64,000 nucleotides of DNA, from NCBI GenBank assembly GCA_013368375.1, contig JAACJP010000009.1:62001-126000 (forward strand), given 5' to 3'. Each line of letters begins with the position of its first letter. The stretch's first letter is position 1. This document shows positions 1 through 12,500 of this stretch, one piece after another. This DNA is from Tricholomella constricta (Eukaryota > Basidiomycota > Agaricomycetes > Agaricales > Lyophyllaceae). The notes under the pieces were generated by a model. That model had not been told where the DNA came from, searched no databases, and saw only the letters and a list, made by a program, of their open reading frames with translations. The position numbers and the translations under genes are program-made.

Positions 1-637
1 AATGCGCGCCGAGTCTGGAGGTGGGTGATGTACCACCTACGGCATCACAGAAAGGAACTCCGTGCAGGCACGGCGTTAATGAGCGTCAAGCCTGTTCCGG
101 AGACGGCGCCAAACGCTGTATCCGATGATGGATCTAGTGACCGACTCAGTGAGGCTGGAAGGTCAAGATCGAGTTCGCGAAATGGACAGGAGCAAACACG
201 CACCCCCGACCATGCCCTAGACTGGTTGGAGGGTAACTCGAGCACTTACTCGCGCAGTAGGGACAACTACAACATGGTGGTACTGACACCATCGGCAGTT
301 CGGAACGAAATGCCCACTGAACGATTGGTGTGTATGCGCCAAATTGTTCATCGCACATATGGATTTCGATGAAGACGGGAAGGAAATTCACGTCTACGAA
401 GTGGAGAGCGATGGGGAAACCAGCGCTCTCGAGGCGGAATATGATAGCTATCCTGAACCTGGTAGCTATCAAGAGAAGGAGGAGAGTGGCGCTGAGCATA
501 GCGGCTCGGAAGACGCTTGTGGTAATGATGAGCAGGAGAATGGCGCTGCACACAGCAGCCCAGAAGACACTCATTCAAACGACGAGCAAAGCAACGAAAG
601 CGTTCATTGTGATAACGAGCGCAACGACTCCGATTGA
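1..637 (+). other. Partial unrecognised reading frames at the left edge
   Basis: An open frame runs from the window edge to a stop at 370-372. A second frame, 344-637, overlaps its end and encodes a very acidic Glu/Ser/Asp-rich tail ending at a TGA. The two may be one degraded gene broken by a frameshift, or exons of a gene starting outside the window. I recognise no domain. The acidic low-complexity composition and lack of clear splice signals make this weak; it could be a transposon-derived remnant. Confidence 0.25.
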
Positions 638-892
638 GTGTGTTGGGCTCGTTGTGCCCAACAGTTCCTATCCAGGTCATTGAGATGCGATATGAGATGC
701 ATCAGTCCGGCAGCCGTATCGGTTATGTGTCGACGTTGATAATGTCGAGGTGGCAGCCTACGCGACTTTAACCACAGTCGCAGCGATATCCATCGCTGAA
801 ACCCTTGTGGCATATATGTCGGCGCGATAAATAGCGCCTCAGTCTTCTGCGGTAGTTCAACCAGCCTTGGTCTGGCAGTCGCAATAGCTGCC

Positions 893-1186
893 ATACCGTC
901 AGAAGGGGGCCTCGGGGTCATTCCTGTGGTACCTTCCCTCGGGAGGGCTAAGCTAGCCCCACCGCCAAGGCGGAGGGGTCCTTCTGCAACTTGGAACCTC
1001 TCAGCGAGCACACCCTCGCTATTTGGCAGATTCTGCCTCCACGCGGGACTCTTCCGAGCGGCCTGCATATCGAGATGCACACGTTACATGCAACACCATT
1101 ACTGTCACTGTAGATATACCATGTACTACACACCAGCCGGACTGCGACCGGGCGCCGGGGTATAAATATGGATTTCAAAAAAAAAA
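893..1186 (+). mobile_element. Small poly(A) retroposon with 15-bp target-site duplication
   Basis: The 294-bp insert ends in ten A residues (1177-1186) and is flanked by perfect 15-bp direct repeats GTCGCAATAGCTGCC at 878-892 and 1187-1201. This is the hallmark of LINE-mediated retroposition. The body is structured: CCCC-A-CCGCC pairs with GGCGG-A-GGGG across an AA loop near 957-978, and GGCAGATTCTGCC forms another hairpin. No A/B box or coding exon was recognised, so the source RNA is unknown. It could be a SINE or a retroposed structured RNA. Confidence 0.72.
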
Positions 1187-1201
1187 GTCGCAATAGCTGC
1201 C

Positions 1202-2426
1202 GACGAGGAGTCGAAGACGGAGACAAAAAATCGATGAAGCCATAAATCACCGGGTGACGACTCGATTGGCGATTATTCAATCAACTTAGGCGCGAAAGTC
1301 ATCGTTGGGCATTATGTGTTCAACCCTAGCCAGTACGTCCGCGGAACATGGATGCCAATTTCTCAGAGACTGGAGGAACAAGTCGCGGTCGACAGCATCT
1401 ACACTACGTTAGGGCCATGACCTAACATTATCATTAGTCCATATTGTCGGGGTACCAATACCCAGACTCGACATACTGTGGCACATAAAATATGCGCAAT
1501 ACACTCGACTATTGTTGCGCGTAATGTACGCTCAATATATACGACATACTCATCGCTCGACATCTGCCCGGGTGTAAAGATTGCTGAGTGCAATCTTAAA
1601 GGGGGGTATGTAAGGATGCAGGTCCATACTGGTCACCTGTTGTTGGCATTGTTTGGCAACGCCTTTGGCGTTGCCTATATCTATTGTTTATATCTATTAT
1701 TTTAAGTAGATCTTCGCAACTTCATGTATATCTAGCAGAAAAATGACATCTGGTCAAGCTCAGTTATAGTGTGAATTGCGAGGTCGTCCTGTAGCACCGC
1801 TACAAGAGCACAGCAAACAGAAGAGGATAGCGCCGAGATGTGCATGTTAGCCAAAGATGCAAAGCAGCAGAGGATAAAAGAACAGAGACCAATCACCCCA
1901 AGCTGACCAGATGTCGTACGATGTTAGGCCATGTGATGTTTGATCACGTGTTAGGACGATTGCTCAGACAACAACGTGACGATCTGCTCACGCGCTCATC
2001 CGCAACGTAATGTTTTGATCACATGTTCGTCTGATTGCTCGGACGTCCACGTGAACACAAGACCATCATCATTAATTCTTGAAGCCGCGATATTGAGATT
2101 ATTGCTTCGAAACTCATCCTTGCTCTGTGCCGTGGCTCTCGTAATCAGCCAGAGGACCTACGACGGCAAGGTACAAAGCAGGTGGAGCAGGATTAATCAC
2201 AACCTTCTTTTCCTTTTTCATGATTATAATAATTGCTGCTACGGATGTACAGGAGGTTCAGGACAAAAAATGTTTAACATTCGCAAAAGTTGACGTGACG
2301 ACAAGAAGCTTAAGAAACTACGCATTATATATATATATAAAACAGTGAACGGGTGGGATTCTGCCACGCTAAGCCTGGAACGAGCTATTTGCGGGACTTC
2401 TTGCTGGGTCTTTCACCTGTAGAAAT
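1202..2426. other. Non-coding stretch; holds the first palindromic repeat pair
   Basis: No gene is supported. It contains the pair of hairpin motifs listed at 1942-2054 and AT-rich sequence, including an (AT)n run near 2327-2338. Short open frames here show no recognisable domain. Confidence 0.5.
1942..2054 (+). repeat. Palindromic-motif repeat, pair 1
   Basis: Two copies of a motif built as CACRTG-like box, GTCYGA-TTGC-TCGGAC hairpin, then an ACGTGA-like box: about 1942-1980 (GGACGATTGCTCAGAC core) and 2017-2054 (CGTCTGATTGCTCGGACG core). The same motif recurs at 7386-7486, 15651-15768, 16385-16428 and 17886-17969, always with the TTGC loop on the plus strand. Probably the end of a non-autonomous element. 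Confidence 0.6.
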
Positions 2427-4054
2427 TCATGAGCGAAATGGTCGAACGATAACTTTAAACAACTTACCCGACATGTCACCGTCACTACCACTAGGTTCTT
2501 CATCAGAGCCGGCCACACGAGCTGCGGAAGAACCAAGGTCTGCACGTTGTTTCGAAGCGCGAACAGCAGAGATTCTATCGCCGCGCGACAAAGAGCCAGC
2601 GGATGCGACCTGCGAATGGATACGACAAAAATATGCCGTGTCTTCCACCAATAATCCGTGTATGTCCTCATTAACTGCAATGTTTAAAAAGAAATACAGA
2701 TAAGCAAGGAAAATCACATGATCATACAACAACGTACTGGAGACCCGTTCAGCTCGCCTTTCCACCTTGTATGAAGGACCCGACCATGGGACAATGCGAC
2801 CTTGACATTCGACACCGCCTTCCACGCAAGCTGAGCATAACCTTCTTGGAAGGTCAGATCCAACGCTCTCCGAAGGCGATCCGGGGTGCAACTCGGAAGC
2901 AGTCCGTTTACATTGGTGGCAGCTGCGGTGTTCTTGTAGTCCAAAAGTGCCTTTGCCTGGTTAGCCAAATGACGGCAGTACAGCTCCTCCATCATAACTT
3001 TAGAGCTGATAACTGCGTCACCTTCGTCGTGAAAGATGAAGTTGCACATTAGCCATTCTACCAGTTGACGTGCTATCCGACGATTTGCTACTGCGCCCAC
3101 CCGCTGGGGATGACGATGACAGGAAGTGTCGTACTTCCACGGAGCTAATGTGTTTGACAGCTCGAAAAAGTTGGCGAGAGTCAATAACTGCAGTACGCCG
3201 TCAAACGTTTCGAGATTTGGGAGATGAGAAGCATCATCTTCTAAAAGAAGTCTTCAGGCCCAAGGATCAGGTCAACAGTCACCACAAAACTAACTGACCT
3301 TCGTGCTTGAGACCGGATCCCGTTAAATGGCTGTGGAAGAAGAACAGGATGCGAGTGAGCAGCTGCTCAGAAGCTGCAGCATGCTCCGAATTCGTTACAC
3401 GATGCATTACAGCGAAAGTATGATAACAGCCATACACAGTGTCGAGCAATGTGGAGGAGGCGTAGAAATGCCCTCCCCGACAGATAACGTTCTCCAGCGA
3501 AACGACAGCATGCAAGGTATTTGGCCTCATAATTCTGCATGAATTTATAGGTCAAACACGGATTCTTTTACCGGAATTAGACAATAAAAACTTACAGCTT
3601 CATGCCAGGCTTGAGAACCAGCAGCTCTACCTGCCACTTCGTGCTGTGGGTAAGATCTAAGTCAAACAGATCGAGAAAGACATCAATGTTGGCCATGGAT
3701 TCGTATGGCTTCAGCGTTTTGAGAGTCGCAATGAGCCAAAGCTTCACGCCAACATCAACCTGCACAAAGGTCCCAAATCCAGACGAGTCGATATGGAACC
3801 TGTGGGATGCTCCAGCGGTGGCAGCCAATCCCCACCGTATCTCCGTCACAGGCACCTGCTCCGTCAGTCGACAGAAGGCAAAATCAAGAGCGTACGTCCA
3901 CGCTTCCATATCCGTAGAGAACGGCTGTACGGGGAAAGGATCGAGCGCCAGCGGGTAATCCAATCCATTGATGGACTGGGAGTAGCCAGCCTTGACACAC
4001 TCGAGGATGTCAAGAGAGGTTCCAACGCGTGCTCATTCTCTGTTTCCGACATTG
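2427..4054 (-). CDS. JmjC-domain (2-oxoglutarate/Fe(II)) protein
   Basis: Four exons join cleanly. Introns are 3535-3595 (GTAAGT...GCAG), 3241-3298 (GTCAGT...TTAG) and about 53 nt near 2664-2718 (GTATGA...GCAG). The first exon carries FHIDSSG, the HxD iron-binding pair. The second begins KLIMRPNTLHAVV, giving the distal His, followed by GGHFYASSTL. The C-terminal part is helical and ends in a charged, Ser-rich tail. JmjC enzymes oxidise substrates such as histone lysines; the target here is unknown. The N-terminus is uncertain: the ATG at 4052-4054 is one base out of frame with the open frame that continues from about 4032. Either a frameshift has hit the start or the true start was missed. 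Agaricomycetes carry many such genes near transposons. Confidence 0.62.
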
Positions 4055-4094
4055 CGATTGCAAAGAGCAGATAACACTGCGGGCATAAGCCCAT

Positions 4095-5958
4095 TTAAGC
4101 GTGAGACATATGGTGTAATTATTATGTAGTTATTTATAATATGACCAAAAAAAGATTGTCGATTAAATGATGAGTTTATTTAAAATATATTCCGCAAAAA
4201 AGTCCACCTCAAAACCGGTGACAATATCAAAGATATATTACAAATACAATCATGTTCCATTTGCGGGTGAAAACTCAAAATTATTAGTAATACTATCACC
4301 ATTTATCCGGGGAGCATATGTTGAACATATGGTAAAATATAGTTGAGTGGATTTGTTTATCATACAAACAGCTTATCGGCAAGAAATTGATCGGGAGTTT
4401 ATTTTAAATATATTCCGACATATGATCGATGTGATCATCTGATGTCACGCGCCAGTAATTATAACGGCCGCCACACTTGATCGACGACACAACGAGGTAA
4501 TATAGATATATTACAATAACATTATACTACATATTCAGTATACGACAGGCGATACACAGCAAGATTCCGTAGACTGCGGTCCAAGAAAACAAGAAATTTG
4601 CCTATGGAGTCCAAAGTCAGTTTAGATTTGGTTTTAGAAGGTCGTACGTACCTTCGAAGGTCAATCGTCGTCAAATAGCTCATCCATCTTACGTACCCCT
4701 CGCTTTTGCTGCATTGATTATTGCTTTGATTATAATCTTATACCACTTGGTAAATTTACACTCGTGGATAAAGCGCGCCTTCTTCCTGATGTGACATACA
4801 ACCTTTTGGGCTTCAACGGCGGGCTTTAACGTATATGTACCTACACAACACGCCACACTAAAGCACCAACGCCATCATCACAACCTCCCGCACTGCCGCG
4901 TCCCGCACGCCGAGGCATTCGGATCATGATCATGTGATAGTCATGCAACAAAAGTAAACAAAGTCAGGTTAAACAGAAGACATGAAAACAATAAAAGGCA
5001 ACGAAGTGGCTTATAACGAACGCACACCGCACGCCACGGATATGAGATGGGGGTACAACCGCGGACGGAAAGCAGATGGAAAACAGAGAACCTAAAAGGA
5101 CGACGCGAGCGAAACCAGACCATGGAAACAAGAACGCCTCCGACAGCTCATCAGAAACAACTTCAAAGACGCAATTCAAGAAGCATGCAAGAAGACATCC
5201 GCACCATTTTGAGGAATATGAGAAGACACACCAGACGTCTCAAACAAATAAGGCAATATGATAAGAAAGATGGCAGAAGACCAGATAAGAGGACCAACAG
5301 CAATCGCGGCGAAAATGGATACACCGTGTACTGACACATGTAAAATTTACGAAGCGGCATCAAGAACACGAAGAAGGAGTAGGCAAGAGATCTTCACGAG
5401 AAGGATTCCAAATTAAAGCACGCACATGAACTGTCAAAAAAATGAGACCAAATAAACAGGTCAATCAGAAGCGAACGAAATACAAGGCAGCGAACGCAAG
5501 CAACGTAAAGTATAATCGTACCCCTGTGACAATGAATACCGACCTTCAAACACAGCATGCAGCAGGTAAGAGAATCGAAACTTTCCACACACGGGCCAAG
5601 ACATTGATGAAACGAAGCTCAACAGCTAGAACAGCTCGCAAGCTCAGCACCAGAGGGGCAAGATGTGAGGCTCTGCAAATTAATTGAAGTGAGCACGCAG
5701 CTACACGTACGATCCACGCACCGCAATGACGATCATACTTTGTAGAATGAAGAGATAGCGAACACGTTACACATTCAAGCGTTCGAAAAGCCAAAGACAT
5801 GGAGATGGCTCCACTCAAATAAAGACGACGAAGCGGAGGAAGCGGTCTTTATAGTGCATGGGAGCCTACAATCTCACAGCCTACCACCCTGTGAATTAAC
5901 CTCGCGGTAAGGAAACAAGGACACAAGAGAATGAGACGTACTTAAGCATCTTCTTGTT
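4095..5958. other. AT-rich non-coding stretch, possible degenerate TE remnant
   Basis: 4095-4560 is very AT-rich, with repeated AAATATATTCCG words at about 4183 and 4406. From about 4960 to 5690 the plus strand is A-rich. Short frames there (for example a stretch reading RLRQLIRNNFKDAIQEACK) resemble the charged helical parts of LINE ORF2, but stops interrupt every frame. No intact gene is visible. Confidence 0.35.
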
Positions 5959-6719
5959 TTGCTGTTTTCTTTCATCGTTACACTCTTACGTTTCAAGTGC
6001 TTTCCGAGGACAAAGGCGCGATATCTACAACAGTCAGTAACGCTGACGGGTCTGGGTTCACCAACATTCAACGCATTGCTCCTCGCAGCGGAGAACATAC
6101 ACAAGCATACGGACAGGCAGTTTAAGGCCAACGAGCTGCAGCCGGCTACTGCATCTCCAGGTGTCTTTGAGGCGTCAAACAGATACTTCACCCCCAAGAA
6201 CGAGGCTGGAGGAGAACCCAAGATTTCGCTCGGCACCGACGTAGATCCAGACGGCAAGCTGGCAAAGGTAGGAGGAGAAGACAATGTCCACACGGCGGAC
6301 AACCAGGTACTTTACTTCGAAAGAAAGATCGACAGCAAAGGCACTACAAGGTGAGAGTCCAGGCTAGAAGAAACAAATTAAAGATGCTAAGAAAGTGAAT
6401 AGGTACACAAAGATAGGCCCACAAACCTTCAGGACGGGCGATATAGTCGAAATCCAAATGTCGTTTGTCGTCGTTCCCCTGAGAGGAGGGAAAAAGAAAA
6501 TGGTCCACGTTCTTAGATCCATAGCGCTGCTTGAACACTGTTTTAGCAAGGTAAGAAAGCACAACAAGATGACACACAGACCGTGACACAACCTTACATC
6601 CTTATCAAGGGATCTTCCATTGCGCTCCAACACGCTCCAAGCACAGTTTTGAAAAGAAGAGTTGACTACACCGACCAAAGCAGAGAACCAACTCAGAAGA
6701 GAAGGATGGACGTCGACTA
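5959..6719 (+). CDS. TE-associated conserved basidiomycete protein of unknown function
   Basis: At least three exons are visible. The first ends near 6353 with DNQVLYFERKIDSKG before a GTGAGA donor. The middle one contains FRTGDIVEIQMSFVVVPLRG and VLRSIALLE before GTAAGA near 6549. The last reads TVLKRRVDYTD and ends RRMDVD-stop at 6717-6719. From memory, the GDIVEVQxSFVVVPL...LRSIALLD...LKRKVGY pattern recurs in many agaricomycete predicted proteins of unknown function, often in repeat-rich DNA. The true start may lie upstream of 5959. I cannot assign a function and give it as a possible, perhaps decayed, gene. Confidence 0.45.
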
Positions 6720-9034
6720 GTTGGCCCAGAGCAGCAAAGCCAACATACTGTACTATACGACCAACTCTTCAATCAATGCTACATGTTACAGAAAAACTTG
6801 ATCTCTTCAACTCTTCAAGGCCAGATTTTCGGCGTTACAAAGAGCAAAACTCTTCATGCCTGTTAGCAGTTTCGACACTGAGAGTTCTATGCCAAGCTAA
6901 CACAGCGTGGTCGCCAAACAAATGCGAATTTTGACTGATTTTCGGTGTTTCGTAACACTCTTCAAACCAGAAAGTTATGCGTTATTCGGCTGAAATCTCT
7001 TCTCTTCGACGACCCGCGTTACGCGTGACGTGAAGACTTGGTCGTAATAGTACAGTATATCTTGAACGGCAGAAAGAGTAGCACCTGTCAATAGCACATT
7101 ACACATGCGTGAATATAACGCAATAAACTTACTTTAAGAAGCCTGTATAACATACAATAAATCTATGTTCAACCAAACAGATAAGAACAGACAGTAGTAT
7201 TACCATTTCAAAACCAAGATATGCATATTAACTCACAATCGCAGGAATGGACGCTTGTCATTCAAACAACCATCGAACAGGCACGTCACCAGATGAAAGC
7301 CACATTACACGCAGGTGAACGATTAAACGGCTACGTGCTCCTGTAATGATTTCAGTAACCTAAGCGTTCGGTAATGCATATATATCCACGTGGTCGTCAG
7401 ATTGCTCGGACAAACACGTGACACTATGAAGTCATGCGACACACGTATAATCACGTTATTGTCCGATTGCCCGGACATACACGTGACCACCATAAAAGTG
7501 TTGCAGTACAGCCGCTGCCTTTGTTCGTAACTCATAAGCCATTTATGTGTTTTATTTATGTCATGACATCAAGGGTAATGTCTCCTTAACAAAGTTGCCA
7601 GGACAGACATATCTTGAACAAATAAATAAATAAACTCGTCCCCTGTTTAGGGTATTGTGCCAACTGCCCTGGTTAAAAAGCGTAGCCCAGCTCGAAGCTC
7701 AGGAATACTCAACCCCCAGAACACAGGCTCGAGAGCGCCTCAATACAGGACCACTCCCATAGTAGGCGTCAGAGATTGCTGAGCTGGCCGTGAGGTCAAT
7801 ACCCATACCGAACAGAAGGACACACAGTCGGCAAGAGCGGCCTGCACAGCTGCAACATCATGAACCTAAGCAGGTTACCGGACAACGTCGATTGCACTGT
7901 GACGGGCTTCAGAACATCGCGTGGGGCGACTTTTTTTCTTTTTTCTTCTTTCTTTTTGCCTATTACTTTGTTGTTTTTCTTTCCGAGATTTGGCCACAGT
8001 TACAACTTAAGACAAGTAGAAGGCTCAAAACCCAACGCGGTCCCACGAATATTATAAAGTGTAAGAGGATTACTAATCATCAGAACTGGTACAAGTCAAG
8101 GGAAGATTTGATAAACATACATTTCGACAGACGCACGCATATGTTCTCATAACCGACATCATACCACCAGGCGTTCACCAAAAGTCAAAGAACAGTCTGT
8201 AAGATTGGAGGGAGAGTTATTCGAATGCACTCGTGATTTGCGAATGACGCTCCCGTTTGTGAGGATATACGGAACACGGCCTCTGCGTAACCCAATGACA
8301 ATGTGTTTTCCGTTCAACGACCAGGTGACTAGAGATGAGTGAGAGAAATTTCAAACAGGTACGGGCAAAAAAAACGCACCCGCAATAGACACAGTGTTCA
8401 TCAAGACTGCTGGAAATTCACCGTCTCAACTTTATATTACATAGCACGACGTCTTATTGAAATTCACCACTGCGACGAAGTCAACGAGTTTCGGCCCACC
8501 AGGAATCGGCACAATTTGCCGGATCGGACCAGAGCGAGGTGACAGTATTTGGATGAGTGCGACGGCGTTCAGACCGGAAGAATGGCAGTATTAAACACAA
8601 AAAAGTTTGCACATTCAACACATCCATTGTTAAACGTTAAGTGACGATGCTCAGTTAAGCTGAGTGCAGGGACAGAAACTGCTTCAGCATGGTCCGCCAT
8701 TCGTTGCGAGTCTCAAATGCGACACGCAGAACGGCGACAGGCAAGAGTTTTAGGGCTGACAAACGGTTGAACCCTACGTTTCATTTCAATGTGAGGCGAA
8801 CATACCATTAGATCCGTCATACTGCACAGTCGCGGCCATAAACCAGTCCTTCGTATTCGCAATTGCTGGTAGGAAGACTTTTGAAGAGTTTGACGCGCCC
8901 TTACCTGTTGAATAAACGGAAAGTGGAATATTGGACACATAACGTTCAATGATAAAGAATTGCAGAATAAAGTGCAACGCACACTGTACCCCTAACCTGA
9001 GCCTGCCGCGGGCAGACTAAGCGCGTAAATTCCT
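6720..9034. other. Repeat-derived non-coding region
   Basis: No clear gene. It contains a hairpin-motif pair (7386-7486), an AAATAAATAAATAAA run at about 7620-7635 that resembles a LINE/SINE tail, and a pyrimidine-rich tract at 7930-7990. Possible minus-strand exons lie between 8982 and 8656; one frame reads FNRLSALKLLPVAVLRVAF before a stop near 8655, but the family is unrecognised. Confidence 0.4.
7386..7486 (+). repeat. Palindromic-motif repeat, pair 2
   Basis: Two motif copies: 7386-7421 (CACGTG box, GTCAGATTGCTCGGAC core, ACACGTGA) and 7451-7486 (TCACGTTATT, GTCCGATTGCCCGGAC core, ACACGTGA). The second has a perfect 6-bp hairpin stem apart from the loop. Spacing between cores is about 66 bp, similar to pair 1. 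Confidence 0.6.
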
Positions 9035-9039
9035 CCATC

Positions 9040-9528
9040 TGTTAGGGCGACCTCAGCGCAGAGCTTAGTCATGCTGGCAGAGGGGAATCCAATGTTATAT
9101 TATGTACGATGGAGAGAGCATAAGTAAACCTACCTGGCAGAGGGGAATCCAATGAGAATAGAGTAAAGGATTCCCCCATGTCAGGAGGATGACTATATAC
9201 GAGTAAGATACGTGAGGGCCGGCTCTCTGGGGTGTATGGTACGTAAATGATAACGGATGGGCAGCGGCGCGTGTATGTACACGTTCCCGACGCTGTCCGA
9301 TCCTCGTGGCTCAGGGTGCGGGCACGAGGTCGGGCGACCGACGTCGGGATGTCGGACGTCGGGATCGGGCGCACGCTGGAAGGGGACGTAGCGACAGGAA
9401 TGTATAAGTATGTACACCGACGCTTGGTCGGAGCGTCGGGGTCGGGGGCGCGATCGGTCGGGAGCGATTGCACGTGTCGGGGGACAGTCGGTGAGCGTCG
9501 GAGAGCTTGAACAGGTGTTCCCCTAACA
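9040..9528 (-). repeat. 3' LTR of gypsy copy 1
   Basis: 489-bp repeat matching 14552-15040. On the minus strand it starts TGTTAGGGG and ends CCCTAACA. It contains a TATA-like GTATATAG about 30 bp upstream of the self-priming segment complement (plus-strand 9155-9166). Confidence 0.95.
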
Positions 9529-12500
9529 TCACCCCCCCTTTTGAATCGCAACGACTCGGTGCGGGGCCGCAGTGGCGAAGACGGCTGGGGATAACGCGAA
9601 TATGCCACGAATGTGGCGGGCAGCGTCAGGGTTGTCACGGTGGAACTTTCGTACCAGATCGGGGGCGGCGACATTTTCACGACGTTCCCAAGAAGCTTCT
9701 TCGTAACCATAGCCCTTCCACAGGACCTTGTACTGTAGTTTTTTGCGGAAGGTTCGGCTATCGAGGATCTTTTCAACTTCGTAATGGGGTTCATCGTTAA
9801 TTATGTCAGGGGGCGGAGGGGGATCGGATCGACGACCTTCAATTGGATCAGCAACGGCGGGGATGAGCTTCACGACGTGGAAGACTGGGTGGATGCGCTT
9901 CATGGACTGAGGCAGCAGGAGGCGGTATGCCAGCGGGCAGACTCGCCTTTGCACGACGAAAGGGCCAAGGTAGCGATGCGACAACTTCTTAGATGGTCGG
10001 GTCGTAGAAATGTCGGTCGCGTCCAAGTATACCTTGTCGCCAGGCTGGTAGTCGGGCGTTGGGGCATGTCGCTGGTTGTAATACCGCTCCATGTCGTCTT
10101 TGGCCTTTGAAAGCACTGCCTTGGCTTCCTCCTGTGCTTCCTTCATGCGCTCCACGAACTTGTCAGCCGACTCGTTCTTGGAAGTGCCCCGACGCGGCTC
10201 AAAGCCCATGCGCGGATGCCGACCAGTGTCAAGCAGGAAGGGGGTCTGCTGCGTCGCCAAATGTACATGGTTGTTGTAACTGAATTCGGCGTCGGGCAGA
10301 AGGTCCTCCCAATCGTTCTGGCGCTCATTGCAGAAGACTCGCAAGAACTGTTTCAGCTCCTGGTTGACACGCTCAGTCTGTCCGTCGGTCTGCGGGTGGT
10401 ATGCCGTCGAAGCCGACAGTTTGATACCCAGGAGTCTGTACAGTTCGCGCATGAACTCGGCGACGAATTGTGGACCTCGATCGGAGACGAATGCGTCAGG
10501 GAGACCGTGCAGCTTCCAGACGTGGCGACGGTAGAGGTTCGCCGCTCCCAGGGCCGAACAAGTCGTGTGCGACGCGATGAAGTGCGCGCGCTTTCCGACT
10601 GAATCCACGACATTCATGATCGCGTCGTGGCCGTTGGACTCTGGAAGTTCGGTGATGAAGTCGACCGATACGACATTCCATCGGCCTTCGGGGATGGGAA
10701 GCGGCTGCAGCTGTCCGACGGGGAGTTGGCGGCGAGGTTTCGTGCGCAGACACATGTCACAGGTGCTGGTGTACGAACCGATGAAGCGCAACATCTGGGG
10801 CCACCAGTAGTTGCGCGACACCAGTTTGAGCGTCTTCCAGCGACCGGGGTGACCAGCGACCTTGGAGTCGTGGTGCTGCTCCATGATGTGTCGGCGAAGG
10901 TCTGGGACGTTCGGGACATAGATCCGTCCACGAAACGTGAGCAGACCGCCTTCCTCTCCCCATTCGCCGAAGCGTAGGGAGCGACCGGCAATCTTGGAGG
11001 CCTTGACCAGTTGCGCCGCTTTCGTGACCGCATCCTCCTGCGCTCCATCGCGATTGCCCTTGCGGATCGTTTTCAGCACATCATCCTCCTCTCCGACCAG
11101 TGCAAGGCCTTCGGTTGCACGAACGGCAAAGAATTCGGGTTTGAGCAGCACGATGTCGGCGTTGTCGGCGCTTCTGTCGCCATGGTCGGGGCGACGCGAT
11201 AACGCGTCGGGTTTGCCCATGCTACGGCCAGGACGATGGTGGAGGGCGAAGTCGAAGTTAGCAAGGTAAAGCGACCATCGGGCTTGACGCCGATTGAGTT
11301 TCTTCGCGGTGAGGAAGTACTCAAGGTTCTTGTGGTCGGTCCAGATCTCCACCTTGTGCTTTGCGCCTTCTACAAAGTGTCGCCATTCCTCCAGAGACCG
11401 GATGATCGCCAGCATCTCTTTGTCATGGATCTCCTAGTTCCGCTCGACGGCGTTCAAGCTCTTCGAGTAGAACACGACTGGGTGCCATTTGCCGTCGGAT
11501 GGCGACTCCTGCGACAGGACCGCACCTGTTGCGAAGTCAGACGAATCAGCTTCGATGCGGTACGGTCGGTCGTCATTGGGGAACATGAGCACCGGTCGCG
11601 ACGTGATCGCAGACTTCAAGAGGCCAAAGGCTGACTGCTCCGACTCTCCCCACCGCCAGGCGACGTCCTTGCCCGTCAGATCGAATAGGGGTCGGGCGTG
11701 GTGTGAGAAGTCCTGGATGAACCGTCGGTAGAAATTGGTGAAGCCTAGGAATGCTTGCACCTCCTTCTTGTTCTTCAGCGCCGGCCATTCCAACACTCCA
11801 GCGACTTTAACCGGGTCCATTTCCGCTTGCCCTTGCGAAATGATCAGCCCGAGATACTCGATCTTAGTCTGCTCGAATTCACATTTCTCGGGCTTTAAGA
11901 ACAGCTGATGTTCGCGGAGTCGATCCAGTACCAGTCGCGCGACCCGACGGTGTTCCTCTAGCGTCTTTGTATAAATCAAGATGTCATCGAGGTACACGTA
12001 AACAACACCTTCGGCGATCAGATCGCGGAAGATATCATTCATCATGGTCTGAAATGTGGCGGGGCTGTTCGTGAGGCCGAAGAACATGACGAGCGGCTCG
12101 AAGAGGCCGCGGTTCGTCCGAAACGCTGCCTTCCACTCGTCGCCTTCCCTGATCCGGACGTTGTTGTACCCCCATCGGACGTCCAACTTGGTGAAGTACC
12201 GCGCGCCGCGAAGGTTATTCACCAGTTCGCTAATGAGGGGCAGTGGTATCGGTTCTTCACCGTGAGCGCATTGAGCGTCCGATAGTCCTGAACCAGTCGG
12301 AGCGACCCGTCCTTCTTCTTGATGAAGAAGACCGGCGACGCCATGGGCGACTTGGACGGTCGGATGCGACCTGTCTCGAGGTTCTCCTTGAGGAACACGT
12401 CGAGTTCGACCTGTTCTGCCGGTGAGAGCGGGTAGACCTTCGTGCCCGTCGGCGACGCGCCCGGCTCCAGTTCGATGGCATGGTCCCATTGCTTGCGCTC

